The notes under the pieces were generated by a model. The model was not told the DNA's origin. It worked only from the letters and a program-made list of their open reading frames with translations, and did not search any database. This document shows positions 21,660 through 32,640 of a stretch of 64,000 nucleotides of DNA, in pieces. The DNA is from Sinonovacula constricta (Eukaryota; Mollusca; Bivalvia; Cardiida; Solecurtidae), in NCBI GenBank assembly GCA_007844125.1, contig CM017573.1:6043441-6107440 (forward strand), given 5' to 3'. The translations under genes and the position numbers were made by a program. Within the stretch, counting starts at the first letter, position 1. Every line of letters starts with the position of its first letter.

Positions 21660-22208
21660 CATTCTATACACAGCGTGTGACGTCACTACGTTAAAGTCAT
21701 CTCTATACTACGACTCGTAACTCACCCAAAATTTGAGATTTGTGCCTACATAAAAAATAGTTCCGCGTAGGAAATACGTTCGATTATAATACTCATTGAA
21801 TTAAGATAAATGACTAAACAACCATATTCTAAGGCCTTATTCTATGTCCAGAAACTTTTAAAGTCTTGATATTTATAGATAAATGGAAAAAAAATACGAT
21901 GAGCAAGTTTTGCTACTTTCGCTTTCGTTAAACAGTAATATGTCCATTCTATACATAGCGTGTGACGTCACTACGTTAAAGTCTGGACCGTTTACAAAAT
22001 TTAGTTCAAAATGTTTGCATAAAACATATTTTAACTATTAGAATGTATAAAAAATGCCAAAATAATCTATTGTATACCTCTTCGTACTTGTTTTGTTCAT
22101 TTTAGCAATCACTTCCGTATTCATAACAGCAATGTTGAAGAACTACTTTACCCACAATACACCGAGTGCATTCACACAGGTCATTTTGACCGTGTGTTGA
22201 CGCAACGT
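21660..22208. repeat. REP-J copy 1
   Basis: A 549 bp block nearly identical to 43175-43693. Each copy holds the motif CATAGCGTGTGACGTCACTA (or CACAGCG) twice, about 290 bp apart here, with a TGACGTCA palindrome. This copy has about 30 bp extra (near 21895-21925) relative to copy 2. A small GGTCA...TGACC hairpin lies near its right end. Class unknown. Confidence 0.85.
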
Positions 22209-22542
22209 GAATACCCCATTATTAAGAAGGACATCAAAGTTGGAACAGTTGGTTAATTTGAAAGAAAAATTAAGCATATTGATCTTTACAACAGCAGCTT
22301 TGTGTGGAGTGGCATTGTACTGAAGAATTTTATTCATGTTATAAATTAATGTTTGCCGTTTTTAAACTGAGGTTTGCATTTGCGTTCATATCCAAACGTA
22401 TTGTCATTCTCTTTTTCTTTTTCTTTCAAAAGTAGACTTAATATCAAGAAAACAAATCGTAGTTGATGAAAGAAAAGAAAAAAAAAAATGTTGTTTAACG
22501 TCATATGCTAACATGTTTGATTGCTTCCTTTTTTGTTTTGTT

Positions 22543-22815
22543 TTATTTTTGAAATACATTGCAGTGTCTGGGTAGAACCAACGGCGCACAGCAAGTCAGC
22601 TGGAAGACCTTCTCATATTCGCTTGCTTCTTCGGAAAGTCTAAAAAGGATGATTGTTTGATTTTGAAATACATTTCAGCCACCAAATATGATCATTATAG
22701 CAACGTCCAGCATTTTAGTGGAGGAAGACCCAAGGCACATGTCTGTGTAGAACCACGGGCGCACCGCAAGTCAGCTGGAAGACCTTCTCACATTAAGTCA
22801 TTCGCTTGCTTCTTC
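22543..22815 (-). mobile_element. SINE-3 fragments, tandem pair
   Basis: Two partial SINE-3 bodies in tandem. Each has GGTAGAACCA or TGTAGAACCA, GCAAGTCAGCTGGAAGACCT and a shared downstream TTCGCTTGCTTCTTCG. The tRNA-like heads are missing. Duplication probably arose locally. Confidence 0.75.
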
Positions 22816-22913
22816 GAAAAAACTAAAAAAGGATTATTGTTTAAAATAATTTTAATTATGTAGCTCATTGATAAACATCTGATTAAAAATGAGCCGCATA
22901 TCATAAAATTAAA

Positions 22914-23232
22914 CCGGACCTGGTAGCGCAATCGGTAGAGCGTCGGCTCCAGGTACGGGAGGCCCCGGGTCCGATCCCGGGCCGCGACATACCAAAGTCG
23001 TTAAAATGGTAGTGGTATAGCTCCCTAGCTAACGCTCAAACAAATGTAAGGGTAGTTCCACGACTGGTTGGCCCGGTGTCAGGATAATGTGACTGGGTGT
23101 GGTATCATGTGAGGTGTTCACGGCATGCTATACACAGTGAAGGCAGCACTATATCTGCTTCAAGTGGACACCGTCTCCAGATAACTGAAATTCTGTTGGT
23201 GGGACGATAAACCCAGTAAATAAACAAACAAA
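22914..23232 (+). mobile_element. SINE-1, full length, plus strand
   Basis: The clearest full-length copy. Head: GGACCTGGTAGCGCAATCGG, A box TAGCGCAATCGGTAGAGCG, B box GGTCCGATCCC. Body and one tail unit follow, ending (AAAC)n-like. The perfect 12 bp duplication CATAAAATTAAA is at 22902-22913 and 23233-23244. A and B boxes suggest RNA polymerase III transcription of the source element. Confidence 0.95.
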
Positions 23233-23471
23233 CATAAAATTAAATTTGTTTAGCTTGTTAGCCTCAGTTGGTATAAGTCTTGTCGAACTTAATCATGTGG
23301 TCGTACCGATCAATTCTTCACTGGGTAAACATTTTATTCAAATTATTTTATTAATAAAGACTGCGTCATTTAACTGTTAAGCACATCCTGGTTGTGACAT
23401 GTGGAAAATAGTTGTAATGGATTAAGTTAAAAAAAAAAAGAAAAAAAAAAGAAACGAAACATGCTTTTTTT

Positions 23472-23903
23472 CAAGTCTGAGCATTTGCTCATTTTAAGAC
23501 ATGATGTCTATGTAAATATTGGATTGTCCTTAAGGTGTGGACATCTAAGGGAAAATAGTTTTTGAACTTTCGAGGTCTTTGGGGAAAAAAAGCCTCGTTA
23601 TAAAAATGCATGGATTAAGTTAGTTTAAATTTTTTAATCTTGTGTAAAAATGAGATTTTAAAGTATTTTTCAAGTCTGAGAAATTGCTCAATTACAGACG
23701 TATATCATATGTATCTCTATAAATATTGGTTTGAAAAATATTGAAATATTGGTGGGGAAAGTAGTTTTGAAGTTTCTAGGTTTTGGGTAAAAAAGCCTCG
23801 TTATAAAAATGCATGGATTAAGTTAGTTTGAATTTTTTAACCTTTGTAAAAATGAAAGATTTTAAAGTTTTTTTTTTTTTCAAGTCTGAGAACTTGCTCA
23901 TTT
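23472..23903. repeat. About 200 bp tandem repeat, 2.1 units
   Basis: Units begin CAAGTCTGAG at 23472, 23671 and 23881. Both full units contain AAAAAGCCTCGTTATAAAAA and TGCATGGATTAAGTTAGTTT. No coding frame. Confidence 0.85.
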
Positions 23904-23984
23904 AGAGTGTTGGACGGGGGGGGGGGGGGTGTTTGGTGGAGGGGAGGATGGGGAGGATTGAGAGGGAAGAAGAAAAAATGAGAT

Positions 23985-24018
23985 AAATCTTTGGTCCAAA
24001 CCGTCGGATATCACTTCT
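23985..24018 (+). mobile_element. MITE-TTAA right-end fragment
   Basis: TTTGGTCCAAACCGTCGGAT followed by ATCACTTCTAA matches the right terminus. No core was recognised immediately upstream. Confidence 0.55.
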
Positions 24019-24539
24019 AAATAGACATTTAGATTTCGTGATTTTAACAGACGTATATATAACGTTATTACCAATTTCCAGTGTAGACCACAGGTTTCTG
24101 GCGCCTTTTTAAAAATAAGGGTAAGATCCCTCTATTAGTCGAATTGAACGGTTCAGCGTGAAATAAATTTCCATGACAAAGACCGAGACAGACCGAGTAT
24201 TTTTGGAAACTTTTACTAGACACGCGAGAAGGACTGAATATATTATATGATAGTTAATGAAATTGCGATACATCGCGATATGTCACAAGTTACATATAAG
24301 AAACACAAGCAAAGCATAAAAAAAATAAGATGAAATAAAAAAAATGGAGAAATAATAAAAAAATAAGGTGAAATAAATAATAATTATAAAACAACAAAAT
24401 CGACTGTATTTCAGATTAATTTAATAACATTAAGAAAAAACTGTGTTGAAGCGAATTAAATAAAAAACGTAGATAGTCAACAAAACAATTTAAAACTCTA
24501 CAAAAAATCAACAGCAAAAACATACTCACACACACGCAT

Positions 24540-24686
24540 ACAGAGAGAGATATAGATAGATAGAGAGAGCGAGAGATCTCAGAGAGAGAGACAGAGACAC
24601 ACAGAGAGACAGAGAGAGATCTCAGAGAGAGACAGAGACACAGAGAGAGAGACAGAGAGACAGAGAGAGACAGAGAGGGAGGGAGG

Positions 24687-24763
<77 letters not shown>
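24540..24763. repeat. GA-rich microsatellite
   Basis: AGAGAG/GACAGA/GGGA runs, ending in a long pure (GA)n. Leu/Ser-rich minus ORFs derive from it. Confidence 0.95.
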
Positions 24764-24767
<4 letters not shown>

Positions 24768-24980
24768 AAGTAGATACGTACTTTTTAGGAACGTCAACAG
24801 GTCGTTTTGGAAGAAATGTCATACTAAGAAATGAATGTGTATGCATTCTGTTGTGATAAAATAGAGATTGAAGATGATTTTGTCCTAATATGTCCTTTGT
24901 TTTATGTTTTATTTCTTGTCAATGTTTCAGTTACAATTTTGTTTTTTGTTAGGTGCCTTTGAGCACTCTTGTGATAATAT

Positions 24981-24983
<3 letters not shown>

Positions 24984-25034
<51 letters not shown>
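24984..25034. repeat. AAT microsatellite
   Basis: About 17 consecutive AAT triplets. Confidence 0.95.
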
Positions 25035-25560
25035 GCCAATAATTAGGACATACTCTCATGTATTGTCTGTTGAAATGGAATGTTTACAATGACCAAGTTT
25101 ATTCCTTCAACTTGAACATATAACAGTTGATCATCGTTGATCATAAACATAAAAGATATTAACTAATATGGCAAGGTACATAAATGTTTAAGTCCTAATT
25201 AAAATATGTTCTGTTCTAATTAAGACAAAATATACATCTATTGAGATATGCCAATTACCGTTTGATTCCGCATAATTGATTATTGATACTAATTGATAAT
25301 TGATCAGCCAATTAACCCAAAGGTGACATATACAAGCATGTGGTATATATATTTTTTTCCATTTCATATTTTATTGCATAAAGCAAGACAACATGTTTAC
25401 AGCAATACATTAATATTGATCTATCAATCCTTAAATCATCCCTGAACATGAAATTTTGCGTTGTTTAAATATTTGCAAATAAAGTTTATTATATTAAAGG
25501 AGGGCATATCCATATTACAATCTGAATCAGTCATAACTTTCACTTGAAGCAACTGTTTTT
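25035..25560. other. No recognisable feature
   Basis: AT-rich, no repeat family or ORF recognised. Confidence 0.5.
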
Positions 25561-25573
25561 CTAGACTTCTATG

Positions 25574-25823
25574 GGATGGGATGGGATTTGCCAGCATTTT
25601 TGCCGATACTGTGCAGCGACATTTCTATCATTATAGCACAGGGGCACTTATGAGGTGCCCAGGGACTGAACCCGGCCGATCCATTATACTGACACCGACG
25701 AGTCAAGCGTAATGCTGTCCCCTTAGCCTCGAGCATTAGGGAAGCTACTACTACCAACTTTAAAGTCTTTGGTTTGACCCGGCCGGGGTTCGAACCCGCG
25801 ACCTCCCGATTCGCAAGCCGACG
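25574..25823 (-). mobile_element. SINE-2, 5'-truncated
   Basis: Tail GGGATGGGATGGG at the left. The head is cut within the tRNA-like region: the B box GGTTCGAACCC is present and the A box is lost. The perfect 13 bp duplication CTAGACTTCTATG (25561-25573, 25824-25836) shows that truncation happened at insertion. Confidence 0.93.
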
Positions 25824-25836
25824 CTAGACTTCTATG

Positions 25837-26422
25837 CCTGTTGCTGTGGTCTTCTGACCCACCCGGCACCCAGTGAGAAAAAACAACAACACACCAACAA
25901 ACTCGCATCGTTATAAACGTTATATTAAAGTAAGTAGGACATGACGATTTTTTTGGCAGCCATATTTTTTCTGGCATCCAACCCTCGCCTATCTCCATTC
26001 ACGTTATGTCAAATATTCAATGGAGAATTAGGTCGAATGTTACGCCGTTTTTAACATTTTTACACATTTACAAGACGTACACAGATTGAATACGTTTTGT
26101 CAATAGCCTATGTAAATGGGCTTGAATTTTAAAATATTTTATCGATTGGAATAAGTCACATACGAAGTTTGTTAAATTTTAAATTTAGGTAATGTGTGTT
26201 AATTAAAAATTAATTATGCGATGCGAGATTACCAATAGTATGAAGTAGGTGATAAATATTGCCCATTGTGACGCACATACGTCATCGTCGCGGATAACAG
26301 AAATGGCCTAATCTGTGATTTATTCATGTTGTCGATGTACGTCATTGTTTCCTTTTATTATTATCGATTAAATAATGCCAACCAAAAGAAAATGTTTACC
26401 CACTGGATAATGATCTTCGCGA
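25837..26422. other. No recognisable feature
   Basis: No repeat or credible ORF recognised. Confidence 0.5.
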
Positions 26423-26892
26423 CTAAAAGGTGGAATCTGACAGTTTGGACTTAAAATATTTTCTTTAATCCACTTAATTAATTATTGTTACCTGAACAGA
26501 TCTCGCAAAATGCTGTGAATTGATGTCCTACACTTACCTGGAAAATAAACCATACCGCCAAAATCGTCATTACAAACACGTTTTTCCTATCTGAGCCACG
26601 CTGCACAGTTAGCTATTTTTAAACTAAGAAAACCACGTGACAACTTGTCTTTTTTGGGGGGTCTATTTTAAGCAGGAATCCCAATCATTCTTATTTATAG
26701 ATTTGAAAATAACAAACATTTTTAGTGTTGATTAACGAGTTTTGCTGTCCAAAAATTGAAATACTGTTGAAAATCGTAAAAGCTTGGACTAAAGTATGAA
26801 TTGTTTCTGCAGAAATTATGCACAAATACCCCAAACAGAGGTCAGATATTGTTACATATAGGCCTATTTGATATAGGCAAACTGTCGCATCC
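26423..26892 (-). mobile_element. MITE-TTAA, minus, part of inverted pair
   Basis: Left terminus AAAAGGTGGAATCTGACAG; right terminus ATAGGCAAACTGTCG. The core in reverse has GAGCCACGCTGCACAG and ACCACGTGAC, with the distal MEF2-like site damaged. It abuts a plus-strand copy, forming an inverted pair. Confidence 0.85.
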
Positions 26893-27376
26893 GACAGCTG
26901 ACCTATATCTCATACATTTTCTACATATTTTGTAGATTTTTTGCATTACTGTTTCATAAACTAATACTTTATTTAAAGAAAATTCTGTTTATAATATTAC
27001 GTTAATTGCTAGACAGTTCAAATCGTGAAATATATCGATTAAAATGTTTATAATTTCCATTTCTATAAATAGGCACAATCTGGGTTTCAGCTAAAAATAG
27101 ATATCGACGTCAGCGCTGATTACCCGGATGGTCATGCAATGTGATCTAAAAACTGCCCATGTTGTTTTCGTAGTTTAAAGTGACCCGGATAGGAAATACG
27201 TATTTTGTAATGACGAGTGAGATGTTATGTTTTACTTATCAGAGGGATCTAGGGCACTTATAAACAACATTTCGCTGGATCTACTTACATAATAATTAAG
27301 TTATTTTGTTGAATGAATCTCTGCTAAAAATAGATATCAACGTCACAGCGGATTACCCGGATGACAACATAAATAC
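26893..27376 (+). mobile_element. MITE-TTAA, plus, with trailing core fragment
   Basis: Starts in the damaged terminus CATCCGACAGCTGACCTATA. The core has CTAAAAATAG at 27091-27100 and GACGTCAG; the E-box region is degraded. At 27319-27376 a second copy of the core start (TCTGCTAAAAATAGATATC) appears and is cut by MITE-M1. Confidence 0.78.
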
Positions 27377-27812
27377 CAATCGGAACACCTCGGATAATTC
27401 ACGAATCATCTCTCGGATGTATATGTAGTAGTCGGATCACCTCGGCCATTTCCCAAAATGGGACTGCTTTTGTGACAGACGTCAAAACAAAGATGGCAGC
27501 TCGGATGACAGCTCACTACAGTATGAAGCCTGTAAAACTTCAATTTGTGGCAGCTTCAGTTTTAAATCATCCAGGTTTAATTTACCCACCGCAGCAGATA
27601 TGCAACTGTCAAACGATTTTTTTGTTCATGTTTTGTGCGAACTACATTTTAAGCATATTCTTCTTCCGACTTCCGGCGAACAAAACGATCTCGTTTTCAT
27701 TAAGTGTCATTGCACCAGATACATTTGTGGATGAGCGTCCCTAGGACGGAATTACCCGAGGAGTTCCGATTGGATTATCCCGAGGACGGAATTACCCGAG
27801 GAGTTCCGATTG
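27377..27812 (+). mobile_element. MITE-M1 copy 3 with duplicated right end
   Basis: Body 27377-27772 from CAATCGGAACACCTCGG to GAGTTCCGATTG. The last 40 bp (TATCCCGAGGACGGAATTAC onward) is repeated at 27773-27812. A MITE-TTAA fragment with GTGGTCAGGTGGTTTTC follows at 27828-27875. Confidence 0.9.
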
Positions 27813-27875
27813 AAAAAGTACATACATCAAAAAGTAAGTGGTCAGGTGGTTTTCTAAGTTTAAAAATAAACAACC

Positions 27876-28568
27876 GTCTATAACTCGAAATTTCTGGAAA
27901 ACTCAGTCTATATAATAAAATGCTAGGTATTCACCCAGCACAATAAGTCTAAAATCATTCCGAACACGTCCGGAAAGTACCGAATAGTCACGACTTTTAT
28001 AGAACAGTGATATCATTTTCTACAGTTACGACTGTTCAATGTTACTTTGTTTACCATCGTACCCAATCTTAGCCACAAAAAGCGTTTAAATAGTTTTAAA
28101 AAGCTCTGAACTACGCATGCGCAAGTATTCGTTATTGTAAATGATTTGTATGTATGCACAAACTGCAAAATTGTATCAGACCATTAAACAACAATCCATC
28201 AAAATAAATTTGGTTGCGAATTACTTTATCGACGTATAATATGGTTTACTGATACAATTTGTATACCCTCGCTTGAAAATGGTTTTGAAAGTAAAATTGC
28301 CTCCTCAGCAGGGTTCAACCGCAGGACTATAGCCGAATAAATTTGCTAACGAGTCAAGGAGTCCATTTTCCTTACTGTTTTCCGTGAAACGGCGTACCAA
28401 ACGGCGTTTTGGAAAAAGTCCCACCCGTAAACGTCAGAAAGTATTATTTTAGGATTATATAAAGAAGTGAGTTTCATGGCTTTGCATAATAATTAGATTT
28501 CTGTAAACGCGATACATGCATAAATGTGTGTGACAACTAGAACCCTAAGAATGCAGATTTAAGCAGGC
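27876..28568. other. No recognisable feature
   Basis: No repeat recognised except a degraded tRNA-like stretch on the minus strand near 28300-28365, which lacks convincing arms. Confidence 0.5.
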
Positions 28569-29920
28569 GGATGTGTGTGTGTGCGGTGTGTGTGTGCGAT
28601 GTGTGTGTGTGTGCGGTGTGTGCGCGGGTGTGTGTGTGCGCGGTGTGTGCGCGGGTGTGTGTGTGCGCGGTGTGTGTGTGCGCGGTGTGTGCGCGGGTGT
28701 GTGTGTGCGCGGGTGTGTGCGCGGGTGTGTGTGCGCGGGTGTGTGTGTGCGCGGTGTGTGCGCGGGTGTGTGTGTGCGCGTGTGTGCGCGGGTGTGTGTG
28801 TGCGCGGTGTGTGCGGGGTGTGTGTGCGCGGGTGTGTGTGTGCGCGGTGTGTGCGCGGGTGTGTGTGCGCGGGGTGTGTGTGCGGTGTGTGCGCGGGTGT
28901 GTGGTGTGCGCGGTGTGTGCGAGGGTGTGTGGTGCGCGGGTGTGTGTGTGCGGGTGTGTGTGTGCGCGGTGTGTGCGCGGGTGTGTGTGTGCGCGGGTGT
29001 GTGTGTGCGGGTGTGTGCGCGGGTGTGTGTGTGCGGGGTGTGTGTGTGCGCGGGTGTGTGTGCGGGGTGTGTGTGTGCGGTGTGTGCGCGGGTGTGTGTG
29101 TGCGCGGTGTGTGCGCGGGTGTGTGTGCGCGCGGGTGTGTGTGTGCGCGGTGTGTGTGTGCGCGGTGTGTGCGCGGGTGTGTGTGTGCGCGGGTGTGTGC
29201 GCGGGTGTGTGTGCGCGGGTGTGTGTGTGCGCGGGTGTGTGTGTGCGCGGTGTGTGTGTGCGCGGTGTGTGCGCGGGTGTGTGTGTGCGCGGTGTGTGCG
29301 CGGGTGTGTGTGCGCGGGTGGGTGTGGCGCGGTGTGTGCGCGGGTGTGTGTGCGCGGGTGTGTGTGTGCGGGTGTGTGCGCGGGTGTGTGTGTGCGCGGG
29401 TGTGTGTGTGCGGTGTGTGTGTGTGCGCGGTGTGTGTGTGCGGGTGTGTGTGTGCGCGGGTGTGTTGCGCGGTGTGTGTGTGCGCGGGTGTGTGTGTGCG
29501 CGGTGGTCCGGTGTGTGTGCGCGGGTGTGTGTGTGCGCGGGTGTGTGTGCGGTATGTGTGTGTGCGGTGTGTGCGCGGGTGTGTGTGTGCGCGGTGTGTG
29601 CGCGGGTGTGTGTGCGCGCGGGTGTGTGTGTGCGCGGTGTGTGCGCGGGTGTGTGTGTGCGCGGGTGTGTGTGTGCGGTGTGTGCGCGGGTGTGTGTGTG
29701 CGCGGTGTTAGTGTGCGATGTGTGTGTGCGGGTCTGTGTGCGGGTGTGTGTGTTGTGTGCGGGTGTGTGTGCGCGGTTGTGTGTGTGTGTGTGTGTCTTG
29801 TGCGAGTGTGAACGTGTGTGTGGGTGCGGATGTGTGTGCGTGCGGGTGTGCGGGTGTACAGTGTGTGTGCAAGTTTGTGTGTGTGTGCATGCGGGTGTTT
29901 TGTGTGTTTGTTGCTAAAGC
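28569..29920. repeat. 1.35 kb GT/GC alternating tract
   Basis: Irregular tandem of units such as GTGTGTGTGCGCGG and GTGTGCGCGGGT, fading to plain GT at the right. Nearly all dinucleotides alternate pyrimidine and purine, the pattern that favours Z-DNA. All reading frames stay open for hundreds of codons (Cys/Val/Arg on plus, His/Thr/Pro/Arg on minus) with no other protein character, so I do not call genes. Confidence 0.95.
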
Positions 29921-30023
29921 ATATGTTTGAATTCAATATTGTGTCTGCAAGAACAACGTTTTTTTCTTTCTCACTACAACAATTACTTTACAAACTATAC
30001 CGGTGTCTACATAATCACCCGAT

Positions 30024-30275
30024 CATGGTAGCCCAGTAGCTATTCGTGCCAACTCCATGTGCTGGAGATCCTAGTTCAGTACAAGACTGCGACACACCGC
30101 ATACAAGATGGTGGTGGCGTGCTTCTAGACTGTTTACGTTATGCTCATTCCGATAAATATAAGACTCGCCGGTCTGGTGACAGGACATTATGACAATATA
30201 ACTTGATGAGTAAACAGATGTTTGCGTCATGCTATCCCAGTGAAGGCAGTACCTTAACAAATGTAAACAGTCTTT
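30024..30275 (+). mobile_element. Ancient diverged SINE-1 relative
   Basis: Parallels SINE-1 in order: tRNA-like head TGGTAGCCCAGTAGCTATTC, then GTGGTGGCGTGCTTCT, GGTGACAGGACATTATGAC and GCTATCCCAGTGAAGGCAGT. Divergence is much higher than in other copies, so this is an old copy or sister family. Confidence 0.6.
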
Positions 30276-30375
30276 TAGAGGGGTAAATTCACCAAAGAAA
30301 AATATCAATTCCATTTAAGAGTTTCGAACATCCTTTGCCTAACTTATAACATCTTCATGTATTTCTCTTCAAAGT

Positions 30376-30675
30376 GTGTGTGTGGGGTGGGGGCGGGGGG
30401 TGGGCGGGGGGGGGGGGGTGTGGACGTCCTTGGCCGAGCAGTTAGAGTCGCTAACTTGTAACACCTCACCCCATCACCGCGTGGGTTCGAGTCCCGATCA
30501 GTGCGAGAACTTACATGTGGGGAGATTTTCCAGCTAACCTGCGGTGTGCCGGTGGTTCTACCCAGACATAAGTCCGGGGTCTTCCTCCAGCGATAATTAT
30601 CTGTACGTCACCAATATAATCGTAGGTGAGTCGGAGCGATTCAACAAAAACACACACACATACACATACACACTA
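30376..30675 (+). mobile_element. SINE-3, full length with head
   Basis: After a G-run (30381-30418), the head TCCTTGGCCGAGCAGTTAGA resembles a tRNA-Leu or tRNA-Ser A-box region, with B box GGTTCGAGTCCC. The body contains TGCCGGTGGTTCTACCCAG and TCCGGGGTCTTCCTCCAGCG. The tail is (ACAC)n-rich at 30647-30675. Confidence 0.85.
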
Positions 30676-31953
30676 AATCTTTGTAAGTTTCTAGTCATGA
30701 ACATTTAAGTCTCAAATTTACCCAGTGGAGTGTACAGGGAAGACATAAAAAATTGACTGAAAGTTGATGACATTTAAATTTGCATCTATAATGAATTCGA
30801 AAAGCACATTAATGTAAGGTTGTTTTCAAACGGTATATGGACAACGCCCAGAGCTTATCAAAGCCATTTAATCGATTGATATACCTTTGATAAGCTTACT
30901 GATGAAGATGAACTCTTTTGAAGTGAGTCTACATTTTGGCGGGTAAAGTTGAATTTATGCGAGTATATTAAAGCGATACACTAGCATATAACAAACCGAT
31001 AACAGATGGAAAATGCATTTTCGTGTGTCTAATTTGAGTTTAATTGAATACTTTCTGGCTCTAATTTGTTGATAATTAGATTTATTACTCAGTAAATATT
31101 TAGCGATAGCGAATTTTCTCTATTAAACAGATTTAAGCGAATGTAATGCTGCACCTCCAATTGAAGAGTATCAAAATTAGAGTTAAAATGCTTCAAAACT
31201 GGGGTTTTGAGGGTTCGAATCCCGGTACGGGCACGAATAGTCAACTTTCTTTATTTCTACTTTAACATTAATTTCTCTATCACTCCACCAGATTAAGAAT
31301 GAAGCATGTATAATTGTTAATTTTATTTTTGTAAATGAATTTAAATGGTTTGATTTGTGCTAAATTTGATTAAAATTTCGTTACCTGGTATATTCAATGT
31401 CTAAAAAATCAAAACCATGTGGTGAAATAGTTTTTTTATTTTGCAGCATCAACCAAAATACTTTATAGAACATTTTAGACAACTCTGAAAAAAGTCGGGT
31501 GGCTATCAAGTGCTCGGTGTTTTTTGAAAACAAGTTCAATAAGCAGAAAAATCGGGAAAACCCAGTCTTGAACGAGGTTTGAAAACAATAAATTACATAA
31601 TTGGGATGGTTTCAGTCAAACCAATCTAGTAACATGTTTGGTTTGTTTGGACTTATGCTATATCTTGTTCCCAAATTACACTCAATAGCAATTCACTTCT
31701 CCTAAAGAGGATATAACATAATATTCGGAGTTACAGCTTGCAATAAGCAGTAAGAAATACATAGAATTTGAAAATAAACACAACGGATGAGTTGTATACT
31801 TTAATGTAGACGTGTATGCCAAATTTTTAGAAAATTCTCCATCCAATTTTGAATTGGTACATTTTATATACATTTTAGAAAACACAAATATCCACAAATT
31901 CACAATTGGATGTATTCTATGTATTTCTTATTGCTTTTTGCAAGCAGCCCGAG

Positions 31954-31955
<2 letters not shown>
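30676..31955. other. No gene; tRNA-like 3' half at 31205-31237
   Basis: GGGTTCGAATCCCGGTACGG at 31209-31228 matches a T-arm and B box, but no A box or matching acceptor stem precedes it. The remainder is AT-rich with nothing recognised. Confidence 0.5.
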
Positions 31956-31984
<29 letters not shown>

Positions 31985-32073
31985 GGTGAAGCAGGTGCGG
32001 GGGGAGGATGGGTGTGAGTGTGTGTGTGGGGGGGGGGGTGAAGCAGGTGCGGGGGGAGGATGGGTGTGAGTGT

Positions 32074-32104
<31 letters not shown>

Positions 32105-32112
32105 GTGCTGTG
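31956..32112. repeat. G-rich tandem repeat
   Basis: Long G runs with GTGTGTG, containing two direct copies of TGAAGCAGGTGCGGGGGGAG. Likely G-quadruplex-forming; source of the Pro/His-rich minus ORF. Confidence 0.9.
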
Positions 32113-32113
32113 T

Positions 32114-32640
32114 GTAAAAGAATGGAAAGAGACAGTTTTATTAGGTTTAATGATGGACACGAGTATAATAACCTCTGTATGTATTCTCTCTAAGATTTGC
32201 ATGGCATAGGCAAACTATCTTAAGCTCATCTTTGTGTGTGATTTGAATCGTTTTATGTATTGGCTTAGAGGGGAGAAATGTGCGCAAATATATCAATATA
32301 AGTATTGATTACTTACTTAAAGGCTTTAGGAATAAATTAACGCTAATTTAAATATTGGTTAATTAGCTTATGAATGCAATTAAACTGTGATTTCAATGAG
32401 AAGATAAATTTGTACATGATTTCATTTGTAAATTTACTTCCTTAAATGACAAGTCTTCGATGCCTGATAACCCTTAATATTATTTACAAGTCTGAGAATG
32501 TGACTGAAATATCTCACGGATATTTTGTCAACTTGGGAGATATTCTTGGAGAATTTTTCTCATAAAAAAAAAATTAAACGGAATACATCAAAGAACCGCC
32601 ATTAGCGAACAAAATGTAATATTTTAACTGTATGCGTTTG
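32114..32640. other. No recognisable feature
   Basis: AT-rich, nothing recognised. Confidence 0.5.

Noticed and set aside
22170..22208. Helitron 3' end in REP-J (GGTCA...TGACC hairpin)
   Set aside because: No CTRR terminus after the hairpin and no TC start at the left boundary.
22914..22990. Functional tRNA gene in a SINE-1 head
   Set aside because: A and B boxes are present, but it continues into a SINE body with tail and target duplication.
28545..29936. Very long ORFs (378-463 codons) over the GT/GC tract
   Set aside because: All frames on both strands are open because the tract lacks T-A-rich stops; composition is pure low complexity with no domain or splice context.
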